Assembly (NCBI GenBank): GCA_002713825.1
Contig: PAUU01000023.1
Location: 1-6,059 of the forward strand
Length of the DNA stretch: 6,059 bases
Origin: Acidiferrobacteraceae bacterium
GTDB lineage: Bacteria > Pseudomonadota > Gammaproteobacteria > Arenicellales > UBA868
Direction: 5' to 3'
The translations under genes and the position numbers were made by a program. A model generated the notes under the pieces. That model was not told the DNA's origin. It made no database searches and saw only the letters and a program-made list of their open reading frames with translations. Positions 1-5,376 of the stretch are shown here, piece after piece (the first letter of the stretch is position 1; every line of letters begins with the position of its first letter).

Positions 1-591
1 ACACTCTGGCTGCCTCAACCAGCAGCGGCAGTGCTGGCCGTCGTCGCTGGACTGCTGTTGACAGGCTGTTTCCATGAGGACGGCCTGGCCGATGTGTGTG
101 ACGGGTTTGGCGGTGGGTTTGCCCCGGCGGACAAGCTTCGGATCATGAAGGACTCGAGGATTGGGACCTATGGCGCCACGGCTCTGTGGGTCGTCCTTTC
201 TCTGCGGACAGCGATACTGGCTTTTTTGGATCCTGTTCTAGGCGTCGTGTTACTTGTTGTCGCTCATGCACTTTCCAGGATCGCTCCTCTGGTTTTGATC
301 TATCTACTCGATTATGTGCAGGACGCCGAGGCGTCCCGGGCAAAACCTGTGGCGCAGGGTGTACCCTCCAGAGGGCTTCTGGTCGGACTGGCAGTCGTCG
401 TGCCCCTGGGGCTCTGGCAACTGCAGCTCACGGTGGTTGCGGCCCTTATCCTTGTGGTTGCTGTCTTCCTACTGGCACGATTGTGTGTGCACCAGATTGG
501 GGGATATACCGGCGATTATCTTGGCTTTTCACAGCAGATTTCAGAGGTGCTTATCTATCTCTCAGCGAGTGGTCTATGGCTCTCTACCTGA
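1..591 (+). CDS. cobS: adenosylcobinamide-GDP ribazoletransferase (cobalamin synthase), 3' part
   Basis: CobS is the integral membrane enzyme that joins adenosylcobinamide-GDP to alpha-ribazole (or its 5'-phosphate) to make adenosylcobalamin (or its phosphate). The frame is open from base 1, so the gene starts outside the window. The visible 196 residues are most of a family that is usually about 250 long, with roughly 50 N-terminal residues missing. Family hallmarks are clear: the acidic motif FHEDGLADVCDGFGGG at fragment residues 24-39, IMKDSRIGTYG at 48-58, and GGYTGDYLG at 167-175 near the C-terminus. Between them lie hydrophobic membrane segments, roughly at residues 60-80, 78-103, 126-160 and 182-194. 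It overlaps the downstream cobC start by 16 nt, fitting a nucleotide-loop assembly operon. Its G+C is clearly higher than that of cobC. Family assignment is firm; the true start is not visible. Confidence 0.95.
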   Translation, partial: TLWLPQPAAAVLAVVAGLLLTGCFHEDGLADVCDGFGGGFAPADKLRIMKDSRIGTYGATALWVVLSLRTAILAFLDPVLGVVLLVVAHALSRIAPLVLIYLLDYVQDAEASRAKPVAQGVPSRGLLVGLAVVVPLGLWQLQLTVVAALILVVAVFLLARLCVHQIGGYTGDYLGFSQQISEVLIYLSASGLWLST

Positions 592-1085
592 TTCGGCACA
601 CTAGTCCTAAAATCCCAGAGGGCGTTTGCTATGGACGTCTCGATCTTGACGTCAGTGATGCCTTCCCTGTTGAGGCGCAACAGGTTAAGCGAAGAATTAA
701 AAAAACGTACTCGAAAGTTATTGTGAGCCCGTTGCGCCGATGTCTGAAACTAGCCGAGTATTTGAATATACCTTTTGAAGTCGATTCTAGAATTCAGGAG
801 ATGGATTTCGGAGAATGGGAAGGCATACCGTGGTCGGAAATCAATCCGAAGGAAATTGACGCTTGGGCAAACGACATTGTGGGTTATCGAGTACCCGGTG
901 GTGAGCGATTTCAGGATGTAATCGAGCGTGTGGACGAATTCCTCTCAGAACTTCCTGGAGAAGACAATCTCCTTATCACTCATTCAGGTGTAATTAAGGC
1001 GTGTTGGGCTTTGCGTGGAGTTCTCAGCGTCGAAATGGCAGCCAAGAAGTCCATGGATTTCGGCGATTATCTCTGTCTTCCTTAA
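576..1085 (+). CDS. cobC: alpha-ribazole phosphatase (histidine phosphatase superfamily)
   Basis: This 169-residue protein is a cytoplasmic branch-1 histidine phosphatase, the fold of CobC, which removes the 5'-phosphate of alpha-ribazole phosphate or of adenosylcobalamin phosphate. The phosphohistidine motif RHT sits at residues 7-9 (H8), the CobC-like CYGRLDLDV at 18-26, the phosphate-binding SPLRRC at 51-56, the catalytic-acid region EMDFGEWEG at 75-83, and the second histidine in THSGV at 135-139 (H136). The ATG at 576 is chosen because the RHT motif normally lies within the first ten residues. The frame stays open upstream to 186, but only across cobS coding sequence. There is no strong ribosome binding site, so translation is probably coupled to cobS through the 16-nt overlap. 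The superfamily also contains phosphoglycerate mutase-like enzymes; the neighbour decides for CobC. Its lines hold about 42-50% G+C against 60-67% in cobS. Confidence 0.92.
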   Translation: MALYLIRHTSPKIPEGVCYGRLDLDVSDAFPVEAQQVKRRIKKTYSKVIVSPLRRCLKLAEYLNIPFEVDSRIQEMDFGEWEGIPWSEINPKEIDAWANDIVGYRVPGGERFQDVIERVDEFLSELPGEDNLLITHSGVIKACWALRGVLSVEMAAKKSMDFGDYLCLP

Positions 1086-1098
1086 TTCTAGCTTTGTG

Positions 1099-1116
1099 AC
1101 GAAGGAGTGTTTTCGT
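1099..1116. terminator. possible weak bidirectional terminator hairpin
   Basis: The only structure in the 32-nt gap between the convergent cobC and nodJ-like genes is a 5-bp inverted repeat, ACGAA (1099-1103) and TTCGT (1112-1116), with an 8-nt loop. It lacks a proper T-run on either strand, so it is at best a weak terminator and may be chance. Confidence 0.25.
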
Positions 1117-1117
1117 G

Positions 1118-1897
1118 CTACTTAATCAGCCGTCGCCTGAACAGCGCGGTCGCGATCCAGGTGGTTACCAGTCCGAATCCACTTAGTGCGGCGAGATGGA
1201 ACCCAAGGTCTGTGATGGGTTGCCCGACGACGATTGGCCGAATAATTTCAACCGCGTGGGTCAGAGGCAGTAGTTGCACAAAAAATTGAGCTGTATCTGG
1301 AAGGCTGGCGACGGGATAAAACACGCCACACAGGATGAACATCGGCGTCATGACGAGTGTGAGGTAGAAGCTGAAGTGATCGTAAGACGTAGCGTACGCC
1401 GTGACAATGAGCCCAGGCGCGGCAAAGCAAACTCCAGTTAGGAAGACTACAGGTACCACTAGCAATGCATCCCAGTTGCTGACTACACCTAGCAATGCCG
1501 CGACCGCAAGGATGGCGGTTCCGCTCATGAGGCTCTTGGTTCCGCACCAGAGGAGCTCGCCGAATACGATATCATCTACCTTTGTGGGCGTTGCCAGGAT
1601 CCCTTCGTATGTTTGTTGGGGCACCATTCGAGTATAGACCGACCACATTGACTCCATGCTGGCAACGTTCATCGCCGACCAGGCGATAAATCCCGAAGCG
1701 AGAAAAGTAAAGTAAGGCATTCCGTCGAGTTCACCAACAAACCTCCCAAGACCGTAACCAATGCCTAAGAGGTAGAGCAAAGGCTCAGCAAAGTGAAAGA
1801 GTAAACTGGTGGTCATTACTCTGCGCCACACCAATGCATTACGCCGCCAGACTGCCAAACATTCAAGACCAGGACGCGGCGGAGTGAGTATATTCAT
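1118..1897 (-). CDS. nodJ: ABC-2 type transporter permease, NodJ-like
   Basis: A 259-residue inner-membrane permease of the ABC-2 family, closest in form to NodJ. It should pair with the NodI-like ATPase encoded immediately upstream to drive export. About six hydrophobic segments are visible, near residues 30-51, 61-81, 110-135, 141-167, 174-195 and 235-255. The loop MVPQQTYEGILATPT (91-105) resembles the coupling region of ABC-2 permeases, and the MTPMFILCGVFYPVASLP stretch (183-200) is the typical late signature before the last membrane span. The length matches NodJ, usually about 260. Its ATG overlaps the upstream stop codon as ATGA, so the two proteins are translationally coupled. In rhizobia NodIJ exports lipo-chitooligosaccharide Nod factors. 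No nodABC-type gene is visible here, so the cargo is unknown and the symbol denotes family resemblance only. Confidence 0.85.
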   Translation of the reverse strand: MNILTPPRPGLECLAVWRRNALVWRRVMTTSLLFHFAEPLLYLLGIGYGLGRFVGELDGMPYFTFLASGFIAWSAMNVASMESMWSVYTRMVPQQTYEGILATPTKVDDIVFGELLWCGTKSLMSGTAILAVAALLGVVSNWDALLVVPVVFLTGVCFAAPGLIVTAYATSYDHFSFYLTLVMTPMFILCGVFYPVASLPDTAQFFVQLLPLTHAVEIIRPIVVGQPITDLGFHLAALSGFGLVTTWIATALFRRRLIK

Positions 1898-2832
1898 CCC
1901 CGAAGTGCCCGTCCTGTTAGCCGTAAAAACACATCTTCCAACATGGCTCGGCGATGCAGACAGAACATACCGATTAGTTCTTTGGAAAAATCCTCTAGAG
2001 CCTGGGAGTCGTCAGCGTATATATAAAGACTTTCACCTGCTTCCTCAGTTCGCCAATTCGCTGGCAGAGACTGGATCCGAATTTCTTTGACGTCTCCCCG
2101 GATCTCAAGTACCGTGCTCTCGCAAAAAGTTTCGATCAGTTCTGACGGACTTCCTTTAGCCAGCAGGCTCCCCTCATCGATAACAATTACATCATCACAG
2201 AGCCGTTCAGCCTCTTCCATGTAGTGAGTAGTAAGCAGAATTGTCTTGCCAGATCGCTTCATCTGATGAATTAGCGACCAGATCATGTGTCTTGCCTGGG
2301 GATCCAGTCCGGTTGTGGGCTCGTCAAGTACAAGCAGTTGTGGATCATTTACCAGAGCACGCGCAAGGGTTAGTCTGCGTTTCATGCCTCCGGAAAGTGT
2401 GCTGATTCGGTCATTCGCTCGAGGTGCAAGCTCTACCATGTCGAGCAACGTCGGGATCCGCTCATCCATGACCTTTGGATCAAGTCTAAAGTAACTACCG
2501 TACATCGCTAGGTTCTCTCTTACCGTAAAGTCAGGATCGAGATTATCGGCTTGGGGCACAACGCCAGTCCGCTGGCGGATGGCTCTTCGACCATGATTGA
2601 TATCCTGACCGAAGACCTCGAGCACACCTCCAGAGCGGGGCGATTGGCCGAGCAGCATGCGTAGCGTGGTGGTTTTGCCGGCCCCGTTTGGTCCCAATAG
2701 GCCAAAGCAGCTCTGGGGTTGAATGTCAAAGCTGAGATCAACAACGGCGACCATGTTGCCGAACGCTTTTCGAATGTCGCGACAGTGAACCACTGGCGAA
2801 GGACGGGTCTGATCAGTCACGCAGGCGGTCAA
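1894..2832 (-). CDS. nodI: ABC transporter ATP-binding protein, NodI-like
   Basis: A 312-residue cytoplasmic ATPase of the ABC-2 export class (NodI/CcmA/DrrA-like). Nucleotide-binding motifs are all intact: Walker A GPNGAGKTT (47-55), Q-loop Q94 in VVPQADNL, signature LSGGMKRR (146-153), Walker B LLVLDE (166-171), D-loop GLD (175-177) and H-loop H203. A C-terminal extension of about 80 residues after the ATPase core, ending MLEDVFLRLTGRALRG, is typical of NodI and DrrA. The start is a TTG at 2832, 7 nt after the HAD gene stop. No ATG is available, and the only nearby alternative is a GTG four codons in (2820). No good ribosome binding site precedes either start, which points to coupling with the HAD gene. 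It overlaps nodJ by 4 nt. Function as the exporter motor is secure; the substrate is not. Confidence 0.88.
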   Translation of the reverse strand: MTACVTDQTRPSPVVHCRDIRKAFGNMVAVVDLSFDIQPQSCFGLLGPNGAGKTTTLRMLLGQSPRSGGVLEVFGQDINHGRRAIRQRTGVVPQADNLDPDFTVRENLAMYGSYFRLDPKVMDERIPTLLDMVELAPRANDRISTLSGGMKRRLTLARALVNDPQLLVLDEPTTGLDPQARHMIWSLIHQMKRSGKTILLTTHYMEEAERLCDDVIVIDEGSLLAKGSPSELIETFCESTVLEIRGDVKEIRIQSLPANWRTEEAGESLYIYADDSQALEDFSKELIGMFCLHRRAMLEDVFLRLTGRALRG

Positions 2833-2839
2833 TGTTGGG

Positions 2840-3640
2840 TCATTCTGGAAACTGAGTGTTACACCAATGCGGAAGATCAGCGATGGAGTCTAATGCGTCG
2901 TCACAACCCGCGGGCACAGACTCCTTTGCGCTGTTTCCCGTCCGGACCAGCAGGCTGCGCAAGCCTGCGTTAATGGCTCCATCAATGTCGGAGGCAATGC
3001 TGTCTCCGATCATCACGGTATCTGCCCGGGCGAAGCCGGTACGGGACAGAGCGGCGTCAAAAAAAGCGCGCTGGGGTTTGCCAATGACGGTTACAGCTCC
3101 GTCGATCACCGACTCGATGGCCGCCACGATCGGTCCAAGACCGATGCGGATAACGTCGCCATCTGGCCAGGTCGCATCGCGATGCAGGGCGATTACCTCT
3201 GTCCCCTGCAAGGCCAGACGCTGGGCGATATCGATTTCTCCAAAATCTGCCCAAAAAGATTGTCCGATAACTACCGCATCAGCAGGTTCCTCCTTGCGCG
3301 ACACGGTATGGCCGTTCTCTTCGAGCAAACCCGCCAGGCTGTCATCCCCAATAAGAAAGCACCGTGCAGCATCAAACTTATGGGTAAGGTATTCCACGGC
3401 AGCGAGGGAGACAGGGAGAATCTCGTCGGCACTCACTTGATAACCAAGATCGGCGAGTTTTTCCTGAATATCGCTCGCTGACATCCGGGAGGTGTTGGTC
3501 ACCAACAGGAATGGAAACCCCCGGCTACGAAGATAGGCAAGTACGCCAGGCCCTTTGGAAACTGGCGCAGAACCCCCGTAGAGGACGCCATCGATATCGA
3601 TGAAAAAAGACGGTGTAGACAAGGCTCTGCCGGGACGCAT
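2840..3640 (-). CDS. HAD-superfamily subclass IIA hydrolase (LHPP/NagD-like phosphatase)
   Basis: A 266-residue cytoplasmic phosphatase. The four HAD motifs are present: nucleophile and acid D15/D17 in FIDIDGV, motif II TNTSR (48-52), motif III lysine K188 in VIGKPQ, and motif IV GDSIASDI (212-219) with D213 and D218. A C2-type cap lies between motifs II and III, and its ALHRDATWPDG...GPIVAAIE segment resembles the LHPP/HDHD2 branch rather than NagD proper. The ATG at 3640 is preferred over an in-frame ATG at 3709: it has a GGAG ribosome binding site 7 nt upstream, and motif I then falls near the N-terminus, as usual. It is the first gene of the minus-strand operon with the NodIJ-like transporter. 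Candidate substrates are small phosphate esters or phospho-amino compounds; the sequence does not decide. Confidence 0.88.
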   Translation of the reverse strand: MRPGRALSTPSFFIDIDGVLYGGSAPVSKGPGVLAYLRSRGFPFLLVTNTSRMSASDIQEKLADLGYQVSADEILPVSLAAVEYLTHKFDAARCFLIGDDSLAGLLEENGHTVSRKEEPADAVVIGQSFWADFGEIDIAQRLALQGTEVIALHRDATWPDGDVIRIGLGPIVAAIESVIDGAVTVIGKPQRAFFDAALSRTGFARADTVMIGDSIASDIDGAINAGLRSLLVRTGNSAKESVPAGCDDALDSIADLPHWCNTQFPE

Positions 3641-3747
3641 TTGCTGTCTCCGTAGTCTAACGTCCAGCGTGAAGTCGTGGTACTGTGATCCGGTATTATC
3701 GGGCCGCAAGGCAATCTCATTTACTGTTTTTCAAGGGTCTCTTGGTT
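3641..3747. promoter_or_regulatory. divergent intergenic promoter region
   Basis: These 107 nt separate the HAD operon (minus) from the 189-residue protein gene (plus) and must hold a promoter for at least one of them. A plus-strand TATTAT at 3694-3699 is a reasonable -10 element but has no good -35 at the usual distance. On the minus strand, TAGACT (plus coordinates 3654-3659) is a weaker candidate. The HAD ribosome binding site GGAG maps to 3648-3651. No convincing operator was seen. Confidence 0.35.
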
Positions 3748-4317
3748 ATGGGCGAACCGACTGCTGATTTGAAGTCGCAGTTTCTGGCTTGGCAATGCCT
3801 TGTGCGGCAACGGGCTATGCGAGTGGGCGACGGACGACCGACGTCTGGAATGTGTCCGCATCTGTCATTGGCCGACGGTGGGAGTTACTCTGGTCAGGTC
3901 ACTTTGCTCATCATTCGGGCAGAGGCCGCACATGATGTTTCCCAGTTTCGGCATATGGTGCAAAAGACCCATGATCCCGCCGATCGTTACAAAGCGGCGA
4001 TCAAGTATCTTTCCGCTACGTATTACCAGAAGCCCCAGGAGTTTTCAGACGAGATGACGGGCCTTTTCAATGCGGAGGGTTTGCTGGCTCGGGCTCTTTG
4101 TGCTCGTGGGTCGTGCATTCTTGAGTTCAGCCAGTTTGGCTCACGCTACCGATTGCCCTGTTCGGTTCGCGAGTTGGAAGAAAACACGCGAGCGTATGAG
4201 ACGACTTACTGGCACAACCGACTTTTCAATTCGCGAACACCGGCCGATATTAGGATTCTAGGATTTTTGCCTGACTGGAGTGACGCGACGTTTGAGGAAG
4301 CTAGAAGTTCCGATTAG
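3748..4317 (+). CDS. conserved-looking protein of unknown function, 189 aa
   Basis: I do not recognise a named family or function. From memory it resembles uncharacterised proteins of proteobacteria that share an N-terminal FLAWQC-IRQ-AMR segment, but I could not verify this. Visible features: FLAWQCLVRQRAMR at residues 12-25, the segment GRPTSGMCPHL (29-39), a hydrophobic strand VTLLIIRAE (51-59), FRHMVQKTHDPADRYKAA (67-84), YYQKPQEFSDEMTGLF (92-107), and an aromatic-rich C-terminal part with YRLPCSVREL (134-143), YWHNRLFN (154-161) and ILGFLPDW (170-177). There is no signal peptide or membrane span, so it is probably cytosolic. It contains four cysteines (17, 36, 118, 123) plus C138. ATG 3748 is chosen for an AAGGG about 10 nt upstream; an ATG at 3685 in frame lies in the promoter region. 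Its TAG overlaps the TAA of the convergent regulator gene. Confidence 0.8.
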   Translation: MGEPTADLKSQFLAWQCLVRQRAMRVGDGRPTSGMCPHLSLADGGSYSGQVTLLIIRAEAAHDVSQFRHMVQKTHDPADRYKAAIKYLSATYYQKPQEFSDEMTGLFNAEGLLARALCARGSCILEFSQFGSRYRLPCSVRELEENTRAYETTYWHNRLFNSRTPADIRILGFLPDWSDATFEEARSSD

Positions 4318-5060
4318 TTGGGTCTTGTCCGAACGGCTCCAACGAGATCGTTTCGTGCTGTATCGAGGTGGTCGTAGATTGTGTCCAATGCAGAATCCAG
4401 ATTCCTCTTGGCAATCATGTTGTACAGGTGGCGATGGTGAGCATTGTATTGAGCGATCCGTTCCGGCACGAGGATCGACTCCTTCATGGCTGCCCATTGG
4501 TCGTGGCTGCGGGTTTCATTGACGAGTTGGTAGAGCCAGACCATCAGACGATTGCGGGTGCATTCTGCCATTGCAAGGTGGAACTCAGCATCAGCCTTGG
4601 AGAAGGTTTCCGGATCCCCGGCAGCCGCTTCCACCTTGAGAAGGGCTTTGCGCATTCGTTCGATATCCATGGCAGTTGCATTAGCGACGGCAAGACGGAC
4701 GATCTGTGGCTCTATTCCGAGACGGACCTCGATGAGTTCCAGAGGACTGGTGACATCTGCAATTTCGGTGTGTTCAGAAAACTGCCGGTAGGTCACAAAA
4801 GTGCCGCTGCCGATCTGCCGATCCACCATCCCAAGTTCCTGGAGGCGTCGAAGCGCCTCGCGAATGGTGCCCCGAGATGTCTTGAAGAGATCGGCCAATT
4901 CTCGCTCAGCAGGGAGCCGCTCATTCAACCCGTAGGCTCCCTCGACTATGGCCCGCCGTAATTGCGCAGCGATGCCTGCGGAACCTCCGACGGATACCGC
5001 CTCCGGGAGAGACGGCAGGGGATCGCTGTGATAACTGAGTTCCTGATATTCCTGGCCCAT
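4314..5060 (-). CDS. GntR-family transcription regulator, FadR/FCD subfamily
   Basis: A 248-residue DNA-binding regulator. The winged helix-turn-helix spans about residues 26-92, with the GntR recognition stretch LPAERELADLFKTSRGTIRE at 49-68 and the wing GSGTFV at 84-89. An all-helical FCD effector domain follows (about 105-236) and begins with the ELIEVRLGIEP segment. The usual FCD metal/ligand residues appear present: D157 and H161 in DAEFH, H209 in HHRHL, and H231 in DHL. It should therefore respond to a small carboxylate or metal-bound ligand. ATG 5060 is preferred over an in-frame ATG at 5087 because AAAGAGG lies 6 nt before it. It is divergent from the flavoprotein gene across a palindrome-bearing region, so it probably controls that gene and itself. 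Repressor versus activator cannot be told. Confidence 0.92.
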   Translation of the reverse strand: MGQEYQELSYHSDPLPSLPEAVSVGGSAGIAAQLRRAIVEGAYGLNERLPAERELADLFKTSRGTIREALRRLQELGMVDRQIGSGTFVTYRQFSEHTEIADVTSPLELIEVRLGIEPQIVRLAVANATAMDIERMRKALLKVEAAAGDPETFSKADAEFHLAMAECTRNRLMVWLYQLVNETRSHDQWAAMKESILVPERIAQYNAHHRHLYNMIAKRNLDSALDTIYDHLDTARNDLVGAVRTRPN

Positions 5061-5070
5061 TCGAAACCTC

Positions 5071-5080
5071 TTTCGCGAAA
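5071..5080. repeat. 10-bp perfect palindrome TTTCGCGAAA before the regulator gene
   Basis: TTTCGCGAAA is perfectly self-complementary. It overlaps the AAAGAGG ribosome binding site of the GntR-family gene on the minus strand (site at plus 5067-5073). It could be a protein site over the translation start region or chance; it does not share the half-site of the larger palindrome nearby. Confidence 0.5.
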
Positions 5081-5093
5081 ATCCCACGCCCTA

Positions 5094-5107
5094 TTGGTTT
5101 AAACCAA
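5094..5107. promoter_or_regulatory. 14-bp perfect palindrome, likely GntR-family operator
   Basis: TTGGTTTAAACCAA is a perfect inverted repeat 33 bp upstream of the regulator start. It contains TGGT and ACCA half-sites separated by TTAA, like the TGG...CCA spacing of FadR-type operators. It is the best candidate for the binding site of the adjacent regulator, with autoregulation likely. Binding is inferred, not shown. Confidence 0.6.
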
Positions 5108-5121
5108 ATAAATACCAAATA
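5103..5121. repeat. 8-bp direct repeat ACCAAATA with 11-bp period
   Basis: ACCAAATA occurs at 5103-5110 and again at 5114-5121, offset by 11 bp, close to one helical turn. The first copy contains the right half of the 14-bp palindrome, so the second may be an extra operator half-site on the same DNA face. A looser inverted pair follows, ATACC (5112-5116) with GGTAT (5129-5133). Confidence 0.5.
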
Positions 5122-5211
5122 CTGTATCGGTATAAATTCGGATTAGACTATTACATCATGAAACAGATTAATCAAGGCAAAGAATTTCATTTTTTTCTCT
5201 AAAAATAAACT

Positions 5212-5230
5212 AGCAATATGATTGCTTTTT
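5212..5230 (+). terminator. weak terminator-like hairpin in the leader region
   Basis: AGCAAT (5212-5217) and ATTGCT (5221-5226) form a 6-bp stem with an ATG loop, and T residues run from 5226 to 5230. The stem has only two G-C pairs, so termination would be inefficient. A second hairpin, TTTGAA/TTCAAA (5228-5233 and 5237-5242), follows directly. They could be an attenuator only if transcription of the flavoprotein gene starts upstream, near the operator cluster. Confidence 0.25.
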
Positions 5231-5358
5231 GAATTTTTCAAAGAAGTTCCATAGGCTTTAAATTGGTAGGTTCTACTATGATTCTCTGAGGTCAAACTAG
5301 GACCAAGAATGAATTGGGCGAATTTGATAACCATGAGGCGTCAAATTGGCGCTGAATT

Positions 5359-5366
5359 AGGAGGAG
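5359..5366 (+). promoter_or_regulatory. strong ribosome binding site of the flavoprotein gene
   Basis: AGGAGGAG lies 10 nt before the ATG at 5377. It fixes that start and suggests efficient translation. Confidence 0.85.
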
Positions 5367-5376
5367 ACTGCTCGAA

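Larger units (their letters stand above)
5061..5376. promoter_or_regulatory. AT-rich divergent regulatory region between gntR-type gene and flavoprotein gene
   Basis: This 316-nt stretch has no credible gene. G+C is very low in the middle: by hand count 14 of 60 bases at 5161-5220 and 18 of 60 at 5221-5280, against about half in flanking genes. The part near the regulator carries the palindrome and repeat cluster at 5094-5133. The central part holds two short hairpins (5212-5242). The part near the flavoprotein gene has a possible -10 element TATGAT at 5277-5282, without a clear -35, and ends in the ribosome binding site at 5359-5366. A 63-codon minus-strand frame at 5143-5334 has no supporting features. 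Confidence 0.6.

Noticed and set aside
186..575. Upstream extension of the cobC frame giving a possible 299-residue protein
   Set aside because: The extension lies entirely within cobS in another frame, is rich in Cys, Arg and Gly with no domain, and the RHT motif belongs at the N-terminus that starts at 576.
2856..3440. 194-codon plus-strand open frame opposite the HAD gene
   Set aside because: Low-complexity Ser/Ala/Arg-rich translation typical of an antisense shadow; the minus-strand HAD gene has all its catalytic motifs.
4368..4961. 197-codon plus-strand open frame opposite the GntR-family gene
   Set aside because: Antisense shadow of a well-supported regulator, with no recognisable domain and no ribosome binding site.
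5143..5334. 63-codon minus-strand frame in the AT-rich gap
   Set aside because: No ribosome binding site, no recognisable motif, and composition set by the AT-rich DNA rather than by codon bias.
5161..5376. Riboswitch (for example glycine type) before an amine-oxidising enzyme
   Set aside because: The leader is AT-rich, and I see none of the conserved G-rich core elements of known riboswitch classes; the palindromes point to protein control.
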